NCBI RefSeq assembly: GCF_026210795.1
Contig: NC_089433.1
Location: 1,389,001 to 1,453,000 of the forward strand
Length of the DNA: 64,000 nt
Direction of reading: 5' to 3'
DNA from: Rhizophagus irregularis
Taxonomy: Eukaryota > Glomeromycota > Glomeromycetes > Glomerales > Glomeraceae
This document shows, one piece after another, positions 37,311 to 50,643 of this stretch; the first letter of the stretch is position 1; each line of letters opens with the position of its first letter. The notes under the pieces are model-generated. The model saw only the letters and a list, made by a program, of their open reading frames with translations, was not told where the DNA came from and ran no database searches. The position numbers and the translations under genes were made by a program.

Positions 37311-40300
37311 CATTAAATATTAATTTATATTTGATATATATTAACTACATCTATACAAATTATCATTTAATATATAAATGAATATATACAGTTTATATAT
37401 TTTTACATATATTATATATTTTTTTTAAATAAAAATACTGGTAATTTTTTAATTCTATTAATTTTATATTAATTAGCAGTATAATATTTTATAATTTTTT
37501 ACTAATTAATAATATCATACCTTGAAATTTTAATGTTTTTCTACTAATTAGCAGTATAATTTTACAAAAAAGTAAAATAATTTTTTTAAATACATAATAT
37601 ATTATAAAAAAAAAATTGCTTATTTAATATAAATTATAAGAGTATAAACTAATTTTATATTAATTTTAATGAAAATATTTGCTTATTTTGCTGATTTATT
37701 ATTGATCTTTATATATATTTAAAATTTTTAAAATTAAAATAAAAAAAATGGTTAAAAATTATTTATTATTAATTTAAATTATTATAATTATAAAAAAATT
37801 ATATACAGTTAACTTTCTTTATAATTATTTTTTTTAAACCATTCAATAGTATAATTATAATAAAATGTACTTATTGATAAAGATATTAATCTGGTATTTT
37901 TATATATAAATAAGTATAATTATATATATATATATAAAATTTGTAATATATAAAATAAAGATATTATATATAATAATTTTTCATAAAATAAAAACTTTTT
38001 AAATTTAGAGTGCAGATTACATGTATTTTTATCAAATCATATAATTTGTGTATTTATATAAAGGAGAATTTATATATATTATTATAATATAAAACTGGCA
38101 ATTAGGAAGCTTGCATATATTATGTAATTATTAAAGGGGGGAGGGGGTAACCAAAATCTTACATTACATTTAATAAAATTATATGATTTATAAATATTAT
38201 AATTTGATTGGTTATTAAATTTAACAAGGGGGAGGGAGAGGAGTAAGTTTATATTAAACTGAATATTACATGATATGTGTAACTCTTCTTAGTGTAATTA
38301 TATTTATAATTACTGATAAAGTGATTATAAAAAATATATGCCTTATTAAAAAGGTTGAATTCTTATATAGAATTAACTGCATATATATAATTTACTATAT
38401 TAAAATATCAGCTCAAACATTCAGTATAATACAGTATGTATATATAGTATTAAATTGTATTAGTCAGTACAATTCAACCCTGTATATATTTATTAACAGA
38501 TTTTAACTGCATCTTAAAAATTTACAAGATAATATTAAATTAGCAATTTATTAGTATTCATAATGTATGTATTTGTAATAAAAATGAAAACCCATTTTAT
38601 AATAGAAAAAAAACAAAATTATTATAATTAATTGTTGCATATAGCTTACAATTTATATAAAAATTATGGAATTTATATTTATTTGACCTTTTCTTCTTTA
38701 TAAACAATGTAATGATATAACAGATATTTAAGTTTATTTTTTAAATAAATTACTAGTAATAAATATAAAGTGAAATTTTATATATAAATAATATGCATAA
38801 ATATTTACGTAATATTAATTATTTTTTATAAAAAGACATAAAGTTAGTAATATTTCAAATCACATGACTTAATACTATTTCAAATATGGGATGTGGCTTA
38901 GAAAGAAATGCGTAATAGTACCGTGTGTGACATTTTTATGGGGATTATGTAAATTGTAATTAACCTAAATTCAGTATATCGCAAAATCCGCAGTCAATAG
39001 CCAATACTCTGCCCAAATTAAACGATGATGTGCTTCAAAGTTATGTAACTTTCACGTAACGATTTTTTAGCGAACTAATAAATTCCTTAAAAACCAGTTA
39101 ATTATCTGGTTCTTTTGTATGTGGGTAAAAAAAATTAATTTCTTTACGAATAACGAGCCACCAAAATTATTTCGCTTTGTTTCAATCGCTAATTTATCGA
39201 TTCTTTGATTGTTACACACATTAATTATGGGGTTTAATATTATTCTTCTTTCTCACTGCTATCATTATAAAAATTTAAATAGTTACATTTTTTTTTCTTC
39301 CTGTTTTCTCTCAAGAATTTTTAATTTAAATATGGATCACCAGTTTAAAATTCAAAATTTCCCGGTAAATGAATATTAATTTATTATACATATTTCTAAT
39401 AATATTATAATATTAAGGATATTGAAAGTATTTTTTCAGTTAAAAGATGAGATTAAGCATAAATAAGATTGATGTTAATATTTGTAAATCAATCAATCTA
39501 ATCTTAATCTATAAAAGCGCGTGCAATTCTATAACACAAATAATATGAATTTGTTATTCTACGAGATATTTTTTAACAATTCATTTTGTATACAAGATGA
39601 TGAAACATTAATCATCCCGTATTGCTGTTTTTGAAGTTTCATTTCCTAACTTTTTCACTATCTTTCATTTTTTGCCATATAAAAACTGTTATTAATTTTC
39701 TTTGTTCTTTATTTGTTAAACCATTAAGTTAAACTATACCATTTACAACCTAATTAAATTTTAGTTATAAAACAAATTATTTGAGCGCAGTAATGAATAT
39801 TCACTTCGAATATTCGATCGAATAAATATTTCTATTTTGGGCCCTCATTCCTTCTTAAAATAATTTCATGGGAAGACCCATTTTTACGTGATTCTGGAAT
39901 CAATTTCCGCAGCAAGAGATTAATAGGAAAAAGCGGTTTAATCGGACATCACCGTATCTTTAAATGAAACTGTCTCTTTAATGCTCTTAATGAATATATA
40001 TGTAACATTGAAGTGGGCGCGGCAAAAATTTTAAATTATACTTCTGTGAATACTCATAAATAAAAAAACCAGTTTTGGATTTGGATGAAATGCAGCAAAT
40101 GCAGCATGGTGATCTCATACAGGGGGGTTAAACATTAATTACATAAAAAGTCATAGTTAAATAATTTAGGTTTATTCTCTATTATAATAAATATAATAAA
40201 TATGTTGCAATTCATATAAATTGATGATGCAATGATGCAATTTACTCACACAAATTTTCTGCGTGTTTGACCGGAATTTCGATACAAATTTCCGCAATTT

Positions 40301-40496
40301 CTGTGTAACTTCAAATGATCTTTGTTATCTATATCTATATATAATAAATACAATATTCCGTTGTAAGGTTACTTTTTAGGTTAAAACTTTATCTAATCAT
40401 TTAATATAAAGTAAATGAAATTTCCATTTCCCAATTTTTCTGTTGGTTTACTTTTTTCTCTTTTGAAATTTTATTTTCTCGTAAAATTGTTTTAAT

Positions 40497-43400
40497 ATGG
40501 GGTCTCATCAAGAGCTTCCAATAGTTAATACCCCTGCTAGTCCTGCTTCGCCTCGTGCAAAGCAATCTGTTGGCTCAAGTCGTTCGTTTTATAGTTCTGC
40601 TTTATCTCAGTTTACTTCTATTCCAACAAGTCCAAATTTCGGATTTGGTCCTCGTTCTTTCTTAAGTACACAAAATTATTTAGAAAGTGGTATGCATTTT
40701 TTTTCATTCATTGACTCCTTTGGAAAAAAAAAGTTCTCCTTGATCAATGGTTAAAAAAAATAATAATAATAATATAATAATAATAATAAAAATAAAATAC
40801 AAAAAATCATCTCCAATCAATCGTTCATGTCGAACAATGTTGTTTGCTGTTATCTAACATGATTGTTGGTTTTTAAGCCTGATCATCTTAATTTATATCA
40901 GATCGGGAAATTTGCGATCATCAAGATCATCATTGATAACGCTTTGTGCCGAACTAGTATCTATATAGTAATTAATGAGATTAAATAATAAAAAAAAAAA
41001 TAAATTATCTACGATAATACAATTATTTATATTCAAAAATTTTTTATAATTTATTTATTAGGAAACCCGGCTTATTCCGCTTCGTCTTCAAGAATTCGTA
41101 ACCAAACGTTGGCGCTAGGTGACTTGAATATACCAGAGTCTGAGTCTGATAATAAAAAAGATGAGTCACCAAAGCAAAGTAATTTATCTTTGCTCTTACA
41201 ACAAGAATCAAAAACTCCAACACCACCAGAATTACAAACATCGAAACCACCACCATCACTTGCCGCAGCAGGCGAAGCTGCAATTGCCCAATTAGAAGAA
41301 TCACGTAATAAGAATAATAATAACATAGGGACTTCGGATAACATCATAAGTCCATCAAAAGTAAATTATAATGAGTCACAACCACTACTTAATAACCAAC
41401 TTTATCAGAATTATGGAAATGCAGGCGACGATGCTATTTCGATCGATGATGATCCTTGGGCAGAAAAATCTTGGTTAGAAACATGGTTACCTTGTGTTCC
41501 AAATAATTATGAAGAACATCCAGAACCAAGAATTCAAATTACTTCAGAAAATATATTTAAAGAATTTGTCTTGAATCCACTATCATATATTCCGGCTGTG
41601 ATTCTTGGATTGCTATTGAATTTGTTAGATGCTATATCTTATGGTATGAATAATCGTTTACGTGGCAACAAATTAGATTTATATTAATGATGAATTTTTT
41701 TGGAATAGGTATGATCACGTTTCCAATTAGCAATCCCATTTTTGCTGATTTTGGACCAGATGGAATTTCCATGTTCTTTGTAAGGTAAATTGATTTAACT
41801 ATTTTTAACTTTATTTTGTTCAATTATTTATCCATTTATTCTATTTGCAGTTGTATCGTATCTCAGGTAATTTATTCTGGAGGTTTTAGTATTTTTGGAG
41901 GAGGCAATGGTAGTATGATGATAGAAGGTAGATATTTGATATTCAATCATTTCTGTTTATTACGTGAATTATGTGAGATTATTAATTTAAATCAAATACT
42001 CTTTAGTCGTACCATTTCTACATATTATGTAAGTAAAATAAATTCTAATTACATATATACCGTGTAATTTTTTTTAAGCCTAAAATTTATTAATAAGATA
42101 AATCACTTTAGGGCAGAAACGATTATACGAGCAGCGAATCCAGATGAAGTAATCCCTACAACCATATTATCATTTGCTTTAAGTTCAGTTTTGACTGGGA
42201 TTGTGTTCTTATTAATGGGGGCATTCAAAGTAAAAAAAAAACAATTTTTGCAATTAATTTTATATTCTTTTATGATTCAATTCTAACTTAACATTTAATC
42301 ATAATTAGCTTGGTTCCTTAATTGAGTTTTTCCCCAGACATATTCTTGTTGGATGTATTGGTATGTTTGGTCATATTTAATTATAATAATTATGTATTCT
42401 TTTTAAAGAAAAATTACATTTATTTCAGGTGGAGTTGGGTGGTTTCTTATTGCAACTGCAATTGAGGTTGCGGCTCGTCTTGATGGCAACTTATCGTATT
42501 CATGGGAGATGTTCAAAATACTTTTTCTTGACACGCATACGTTTGCTTTATGGGGTTCGGCACTTGGATTGGCAGTGCTCTTAAGATTCCTCCATTCAAG
42601 ACTCCCTCATCCTCTTGTTGTTCCATTCTATTTCATGATTGTGCCACTTTTATTTTATCTTACTGTTTATATATTTGGTTTTGAATGGCAAAATTTGAGA
42701 GATGAGGGATGGGTATTTCCTTTGCCGGGAGGAAATGTTCCGTGGTGGCATTTCTACACATATTATGGTAAATTGAAATTTATCATGAAATTTTATTTGA
42801 ATTTTTGGCACATCAATTTTTAAGTCTGATCTTATTACATAACTTTAGATTTCACAAAAATAAATTGGAATGCCTTGATACAAACTGTTCCCGCAATGTT
42901 TGCTTTAACATTCTTTGGTATATGAATTATATAATTATTCAAAATTGTTTTGTCTTTTTTTTTTTAAAAAAAAAAAAATGATTTTTAAATTATTAAATTA
43001 TTTTGTATATTTTTTTTTTTTATATTTTCAGGTATTTTGCATGTTCCGATTAATGTACCTGCATTGGGGGTTTCGTTAAATGAAGATAATGTGGATACAA
43101 ATCGTGAATTAATGGCTCATGGTTTTTCAAATATGTTTTCTGGTCTTGTTGGCAGCGTTCAAAGTATGTGTATTGGAAGGGATCGATATGAAAAATTTGA
43201 AGCTGTTTAATATGTTTAATATGTCTTTTAAATTAATTACTTAAATCATTTATTATGCAAAATAGACTATTTGGTGTATACCAATTCCGTCTTATTCATC
43301 AAATCTGGTGGAGACAGTCGCGTAGCAGGATTGATGCTTGCTGCAGCAACCGCTATTGTACTTTTTGTTGGACCATGGATCGTTGGATACATCCCAGTTA

Positions 43401-44861
43401 TGGTTGTGGGCGCACTTATATTCCATTTAGGAATTGAGTTGGTGAAAGAAGCCTTGATAGATGCCTGGGGGATTGTCAACCATCTTGAATACATTACGAT
43501 TGTAGCTATTGTGATTGCTATGGCCGGCCTTGGATTTATTGAAGGAATCTTCTTGGGTATAATTATGGCTTGTGTTTTCTTCGTGGTATCAAATTCACGA
43601 AAGAGTGCAATTCGAACCAAATTTTCTGGACGTTCTATTAAGTCCACTGTACGACGCCGATATCGACAACAAAAATTCTTGAAAGAAGTCGGAAACCAAA
43701 TATATGTAATTAAATTACAAGGCTATATGTTTTTCGGTACAATTAGTGGTGTCGAGCGTGCAATTCGAAAATTTTTAACTTATCGTCAATGGAAAAGAAA
43801 TCCAATCCGCTTTTTAATTGTCGATTTTTCCCTTGTTAATGGATTGGATTTCAGTGCAGCAGAAGCATTTATTAGAATACAAAGACTTTTATCAGCAAAA
43901 AATGTTTATCTTGTACTTTGTGGAGCTGAATATAATTCTGAGATTGGAAAAGCTCTAAGATCTGTTGGAATTTGGGGAGATTCATCCAATAGCTATTTAC
44001 AAATATTTGAGAATTTTAACGAGGCTTTAGAATGGTGCGAAAATGTATTATTAGAAGCATATTATGGAAAAAACATTTCCGCTCCCTTGTCTGCAAATAA
44101 AACTGGTACGAATTTATTTAATATTTTGTTTAATACGTGTAATAAATAAAAAAAGGATAATTCTAATTTTCATTAACTTTTTATAGCTGGACTTCTTACT
44201 CAACCTAGGAATCAAACACCGCCCAAAGATATCTTCGACATGTATAGTCCACGCCAGAATCTCGTTCAAGCTGTGGGTAATATAATATTACAAGGTCAGT
44301 TTTTTTTTATTTTTTTTTTATTTCAAAAAAATTTTTCATTGCTTTATACGAATCTAAAATTTTGAGCTATGTATATTAGATCAAGAAGAAAGGGTTGTAA
44401 AATATGCAAACAAACTTACGGCAGCTCTTATGGAAGCATTCCAAGATATTTCTGGAAAGGAAGAAGGTTTCTTTGATCGATTAGAGCCATATTTCCACGA
44501 AATAGAAGTACCATCGGGTGCAATTTTATGGCGTCAAGATGCTGAGCCAGATTGTTTATACCTAGTAGAAAAAGGTATACTCAAAGCAACATGGAGAGCA
44601 ATGGAAGGTGATCAAGCTAGACCGGTAGAAAGTATTTTACCTGGTACAATGGCGGGAGAACTTGGATTTTTTGCGAATAAACTTAGAGAAGCAACTTTGA
44701 TAGCTGAAGTGGATTGTGTATTATGGCAAATGAGAAGGGCCGATTATGATTTATTACTCATGAATGAACCTAAGATAGCAAATGAATTTATGCGTTTAGC
44801 TTTGAATTTTTCTGCTGAAAGATTACATGCAATGACATATTACGCTTTTCTTTTGGCTTAA
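40497..44861 (+). CDS. SLC26/SulP transporter with STAS and CNB-like domains (Vsb1 type)
   Basis: Thirteen exons in consistent phase encode 1029 residues: 40497-40689, 41062-41643, 41709-41784, 41851-41927, 42007-42028, 42112-42229, 42309-42360, 42429-42767, 42849-42917, 43032-43163, 43266-44105, 44187-44294, 44380-44861. A Ser/Pro/Asn-rich cytosolic region (about 1-230) precedes the membrane core, beginning [20 protein letters not shown] and including [17 protein letters not shown] and the late [25 protein letters not shown] domain (about 695-830, [16 protein letters not shown]) and a C-terminal cyclic-nucleotide-binding-like fold (about 885-1010, [12 protein letters not shown]) follow. This order matches fungal YGR125W/Vsb1, linked in yeast to vacuolar basic amino-acid storage, rather than plasma-membrane sulfate permeases. 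The substrate is inferred. The CNB-like pocket lacks the full Arg-containing phosphate cassette, so nucleotide binding is doubtful. Confidence 0.93.
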
Positions 44862-47817
44862 TTTTAAGAACCAAAAGCATATAGATGAACTTAATACCAT
44901 CTTCTCTAAAATGTTCTATAGATCGAAATATTAGTAATATTTATTAGTGAAAAATAGAAGATAAAAACTAGACTTCTAAATCATTACGAAAACATTCTTT
45001 CCTACTATCCTCTTCAAAAAAAAACAATTTTATATTCTTTTAAAAAAAATTTTTACATTGTAAATTTTTGAAAAACAAATTATTTTACTACATATAATAT
45101 AATAATAAAACTATCATTTGAATTTGTCACTACACGCGGTAAAGAATTTATGGAAAAATTTTAATTATCGCAAGAACCCCAATCATTATAGGTAATTGTT
45201 GTGTTAGTTCCATTAATGATGAAATGTAAATTAATTAAAAATGTAATATAGGCTATCTAAATTATTAATCTTGCTATCCATCTGTTTATGAATATTACTG
45301 TACTTTTTGCGCAATGCGCAACAAAAGTCACATGCAATTTGTGCAAAAACAAATCCGATTTGCGCACTCCGCTTAAGTTTTAAAATACAAAATTTTAAAA
45401 TTATAAGTTGCGCTATACGCAAACTAGCGGAAATTAAAAAGTAGGTTGCGCTCTGCAAATTCTACAAATAGATTTCATACACTGAATCCTCTCTATTTAT
45501 TATAGTAAAAGCTTTTTACAGGTTCTTTCCCAATTTTTTTTCCAGTAAGATCACGAATTTCACATCTTACTGTTTTAAACACATAATCCATAAAATTCCC
45601 TATCTCATTAATCAAATTATAAATTTACTTATCTTAATTTCTTTAATAAGAGATGCATTAGGTGAGAAAGAAAAGCTTACATATAATCAGTTTGAAGTTT
45701 CAGATGGTTGGTCAATATCCATACTCAGTGACTCAGTTGATCAATTAAGAATGTCAAACCATTTATTACCTTAAAAAAACCAAAAACTAAACCAGTAATT
45801 TTGTTCTTTAAGATAAATACTATTAAACTACCAGCCAGATTTTTAAATAGATATCTAAATAAAAAGTTATAAGTATTTAAATTTGAATGATTTTTATATA
45901 ATTGATTTCAAATTTAAAACATATATAATAGGCCAAAATTTTTCATAATTTTGTAAATTTCAACCTAAATTATCATTAATTATTTTTAAAAAAATAATTA
46001 ATTATAAAAAACTATCATATATATTTTAGTTTAAATAGCTAATTATTATTTTTTTTTACTAAAAGTATCTTATTTATTTAAAAATATAATATTACAATAT
46101 TTTATATATTAAGAGAACTCTTTCTACTAACATTTATGTCTAAAAATTAAATAATTATTTTTTTTTTATTTTCATTTATTTTTTTTAGTATTTTATTTTT
46201 TTACTTAGTAATACACTTGTACAAAACTTCAAATTTATCTTGACAAAAAAAGCTCAATATGATTTTTAGTTTTTTTATTTTTTAATTTTTCACTTTTTTT
46301 TATAGTTTTTATTTTGTAAGATTTCTGGACTAAAGATGATTTGAAAAGACATATCACTCAAAATAAAGCTTACTATAAATGTAAACAATTTAAACATCTT
46401 TTAACTAAATGAAAAACTGATCTAATAATATAAAAAAAGTTTATCAATAAACTTTATATTAATGAAGATTTTATTTTTTTTTTATTTACCTTTATAGGGA
46501 TTGATATTTTATTATGGTAGTTAATTTACGTATTCATAAATATAAACTTCTAAAATATCCCATTCAACCAGCAAATATTTCTGATGAGCTAGATTTTACA
46601 AACTTTTTTTACAATAATAATTTATATACTAATAATAGGCTTATACTCTTTAAGATACTAAATAATACTATCAAAAAGCATATAATAGCTTTACAATTTA
46701 AAAAATATCTATACAAAGATTATCTCTGAAAAACTTTTACTAGTTTAATAAAACTTTTCAAATAACTTACCTTTTTCTTCTCTTTTTTTAAATATTGTTT
46801 ATTTCTTTATTACCAATTTTTTTATCCAAATAATTAAGATTACTAATAAAAATACCTTCTAACTACTTTTGAATATTATCACGTTCAAAATTAAATATGT
46901 TTTTTATTATATTCTAAAACTTGCTAGCTATACAATAGATATGGAAAATCACTTTTACTTTAAGTATAATAACAAAATGAAACAACTATATTGGAATTTT
47001 GCCAAATTATATGATTTAATATATAGACTTATGTTTAATCATAATTATGAAAATAACCTATGTAATTTCTCTTTAAATAATATATTTAGGCTTTATATTC
47101 AGTTATTTCTAATTAGAGACTATAATGAATGTCAATTTCTGATTGACTTATACAGTTATACTTACCGTTTATGTACTTTATAATATATATTTATTTTTAT
47201 TTTTCTATTTTTCTCTTTTTTCTTTTTTTATTTTTGTTTTATTTTATATGTTTTCATTTATTTTATTAATAGATATAGCTTATATATTTGGAATTTTAAG
47301 TGGAAAATTGATAGACTTTTAGTGCTGCTATCAATATATGTGAAATTTTATGTATATCTGATAGAAGGAACTTATTTTATATCTAAAACATTTTATAATA
47401 TAATGTAACTATAACTTTCTTTCATTGCTCTTTAGTATTCTGCTTTATTTTAAAAAATAAAATATTTAATAATAAATAAATAAACTTTTTAAACCTCCAA
47501 CAATATAAAAATATTTATATTTAAAGGTAAATTTATTTCTTATTCTGAATGAGTAATATTATTATTTACCTTTATTATGTAATAAACATTTTGATTAGCT
47601 TATTTTTGATTGGCTAATTTTTTTAACTTTGAATTTTCAGTAATAGCTAAAAAGAAAAATCTGCAGTATAGCAAATCTTTTTTATAAAAACATTTTAAAT
47701 TTATTTGTATTTTATTTTTTTGAAAGTTTATCATTATTAATAGAAAAATAAAATACAATTGTTTAAAATAAAACTTTACAAGTATTTATTTTTGATATAA
47801 TTAATATTAATAATTAT
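44862..47817. other. AT-rich intergenic region with decayed coding relics
   Basis: A cluster of TTGCGC/GCGCAA words lies at 45308-45460. At about 46320-46410 a frame reads FWTKDDLKRHITQNKAYYKC before a stop, resembling a broken zinc-finger or repeat-encoded protein. Frames at 46514-46729 and 46869-47183 are Asn/Tyr/Leu-rich and unrecognised; they may belong to the same decayed repeat. None is supported as a gene. Confidence 0.4.
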
Positions 47818-48365
47818 GATAAAATTATGGAAGATAAAAAGATAAAGTGAAAGAAATAAAAATAATGAAGAATAATAAAAGTAAAGAAAAAAAATAAAAA
47901 TAAAAAGCAAGAGAGTAAAATTGAAAGAAAAATAAGAAAAAAAAGAATAAAAATAAAAACAAAAGAAAAAACAAAAGGAAAAGAAAAATAAGTAAAAAAA
48001 GTATAAAAAGAAGAAAATAAAAGAAAATAAAAGAAAATAAAGAAAAACTGAAAAGAAAATATAAGGGAAAAATGAAAAAGAAACAGGGCAAAAGAAATAA
48101 AATGAAAGAATGAAATATAAAAGAAAAAAAAATGAAAATGAAAACAAAAGGGAAAGGAAGGGGATAAGAGGAGAAAATAAAAAGAAAAGGAAATTAAAAT
48201 GAAGAGAAATGAAATAAAATGAAAAAGAACAAAAATGAAACAGAAATAAAATAAATAGAACAAAAATGAAACAATAAAAAGATTATGAAAGGAAAAGAAA
48301 ATGAAAAATTATTAGTAATAAAAATGAGGAAATAACAAATAAAAAATAAAAAACAATAGAAACAA
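47818..48365 (+). repeat. Strand-asymmetric polypurine tract
   Basis: Over about 550 bp the plus strand is almost entirely A and G in AAGAAAATAAAAG-like words, with few T and hardly any C. The pattern fades towards 48540. Long minus-strand open frames rich in Phe, Leu and Ser arise only because the complement is T/C-rich; they were rejected as genes. Confidence 0.8.
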
Positions 48366-49536
48366 AACTATTTATTTAAAAAGAATTGGCAAATCTAAGA
48401 AAAAGAATAATTTGAGAGTTACTGAAATCTAAAATAAAGAAAAAATCTAAAAGTCTGAAACCTGTAAAAAATGAAAAGGAAAAATCAAGATCAAAAATAA
48501 ACAATAATAACAAAACCCAAAAATAAAAAGAATTGAAAAGTAGTAAATAAAAAAATATATATATATACTTTAATCATAAAACTGAAAGAATCCATTTCTT
48601 TTTTTCTTCAAATAATAATTTAACAAATAAATAAATTCTAAATTTTGTAAATTAAGTTATTAATATAATTATTCTAAAATCAATTTGCTTTTATTATAGA
48701 TAAAAAACAGTAAATTCTGCTTGTATTAATAGGTTAGAAATTATAACTAATATAATCAATAAGCTTTATTTTTATTATAATTATTACCTTAAATATGCTT
48801 TTAGAACTATGACTTATCAGTTATTACTTTGATAAATAAGAACTCAATTGGATTTGGAATGGATAATCTCCAATTAGTTCAATAATGCAAGTCCAATAGT
48901 CCCAATTATTCCATCACTATAAACATGGAACGTCAACAAATTTTTCATGTCAATTATACTGCGTCTTGCATTTCCTTGACAAATTACAAATGAGTTTATG
49001 TATATTTTCCAAACACAACACTATACAGTATATGGTAAAGCTGAAAATATCTTCGGGGAGAATGCATGTATTAAGGAAATGTCTGTACATGGTGGCAGTT
49101 ATTTAAATTTGGATTGAACTTGACAATATGAGATTCTTGATAACAAAAGATACTTATTTAATGGTACTATACCTTGCATGTGGTTAAATTTTGGATTTAA
49201 AAAATTATCATTATGTAAATTTTTTTTTTTTGAATAACCGATTATAACCAGCATATAGTTTAAATTACTGTACAAATCAGGATAAACTATTCGGATAAAG
49301 TACGCGGCAAGCTAGAAAATCTTGTGTTACGGTTTGGAGCAAAAATTTCAAGGGGGCAATATATTTATAGGAACTATATTTAGCCGCTTTTATGTAGCTT
49401 TTTTAATTGGGTATTCGAAAAACCGTAGAAATAGATGTATTTAAACGGCGCTTATGAGAATTGAATTGATGTCAAACTTAATTTACGTAATTTCATTCTT
49501 TTATTCACTCACTATTCTCCCATCTTTTTTTTAAAT
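48366..49536. other. Intergenic DNA upstream of the methyltransferase
   Basis: AT-rich, with no coding stretch. The last 500 bp become less AT-rich and presumably hold the methyltransferase promoter; no specific element was recognised. Confidence 0.5.
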
Positions 49537-50643
49537 ATGAAAAACTTCTGCTTTAGAAGGTCGATTCCCGATGATGAATCCTATCAGGAATATAATCATA
49601 ATAATACGTTTCTAGTACCCGAAATTGAAAGACAAATTTCTCAAAACATGTACATGTCAAATCTATGGAAATCAAATTTCTCTTCCCCAATCGAACAAAA
49701 GCTCAAAGTTGGAGGATATAGGATTCTGGACGTCGGGTTAGTAACCCGAAATTATCGTTCGTCAATTTACAAATATTTTCAATTTCTTTTTGTAACCTTC
49801 AGATGCGGTTCAGGGACTTGGCTACTCGAATTAGCTAGGATGTACCCTAACAATGAATATTACGGCGTTGACGTAACTCCGTTATTTCCAACTGATAACT
49901 TACCAGGAAACATCCGATTTTTTATTGTAAATGTACTTTATGACCTTCCTTTCGAAACATTTACATTCGATTTCGTTCATCAACGGCTTCTGGTTCGAGA
50001 TTTTAACACTAAACAGTGGAAAAACATTATTGGAGAATTGGCAAGGGTCACAAGACCGTACGGATTCATCGAGATAATGGAAATGGACCTAGCTCCTTAT
50101 TGCCAAGGTCCAACTACAAAAAAGTTGTTCGAAGCGTGTAAGTAATAAAATAGAAGCATTTCTTTTTTAAAACTAAAAATTAAAAATTTTTTTCTTTATT
50201 TAGTCCTCTCAGCAATGCACACCAGAGGTATTAGTCCCATTATCAAACCATTATTGCAAAGAATGTTGAAATCTAATAGAAGCCTCTTTAATGTAAGAAC
50301 CGAAGCAAAAATATGTCCTATCGGAGAATGGGGCGGAATCAAGGTAAGAAATTTTTAAATTTTATTCGTTCTTGAAAAAAAGAATTATAATAATAATATT
50401 TTTTTTTTTCATACAATTTAGTATTTAGAGATTGGATTACCAATTTTTAAGTTGATGAAAAGGAATAACCTTGAATTTATGAGTATCACTCCGACCGAGT
50501 ACGATAAGTTACTCCGAACTTATGAAAGAGAAGTTTATGAATATGAAACTTTTATAAAAACATATAGATTTTATGCTCAACGAATCCAGCCTAGTTTTTA
50601 TCGACAATCTTACATTTCTAATATCGGCTTTTCGAAAATATAA
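49537..50643 (+). CDS. SAM-dependent methyltransferase, class I
   Basis: Four exons (49537-49736, 49803-50137, 50204-50343, 50422-50643) in phase encode 298 residues. Motif I spans the first splice junction: ILDVG at the end of exon 1 joins CGSGTWLLELA in exon 2, giving the SAM-binding DVGCGSGTW at about 65-73. NNEYYGVDVTPLFP supplies the acidic second-strand residue and FDFVHQRLLV the post-II region. The fold resembles Methyltransf_25/31 proteins and fungal LaeA-like or UMTA-like enzymes; the substrate cannot be inferred. C-terminal helices and no membrane segment suggest a soluble protein. Reading the first intron through would insert a false segment within motif I. Confidence 0.88.

Larger units (their letters stand above)
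34451..40496. other. Very AT-rich, CpG-poor block with MITE relics
   Basis: About 6 kb with almost no CG dinucleotides outside repeat relics and no coding stretch. Short T/A-rich frames such as 38270-38506 are low-complexity. Two G-run patches (38137-38148 and 38226-38243) are the only GC-rich islands at its right half. CG content returns near 38900-40000, approaching the transporter gene. Confidence 0.6.

Noticed and set aside
43267-43647. Minus-strand frame of 126 codons opposite the transporter
   Set aside because: It is the antisense shadow of transporter exon 11, which has strong family similarity.
45308-45460. Clustered TTGCGC/GCGCAA words as an operator array
   Set aside because: Spacing is irregular and the words could be remnants of a small palindromic repeat; no gene is nearby to regulate.
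47776-48263. Long overlapping minus-strand open frames rich in Phe and Leu
   Set aside because: They arise from the polypurine plus strand; all frames of the complement lack stops because of composition, and no domain is present.
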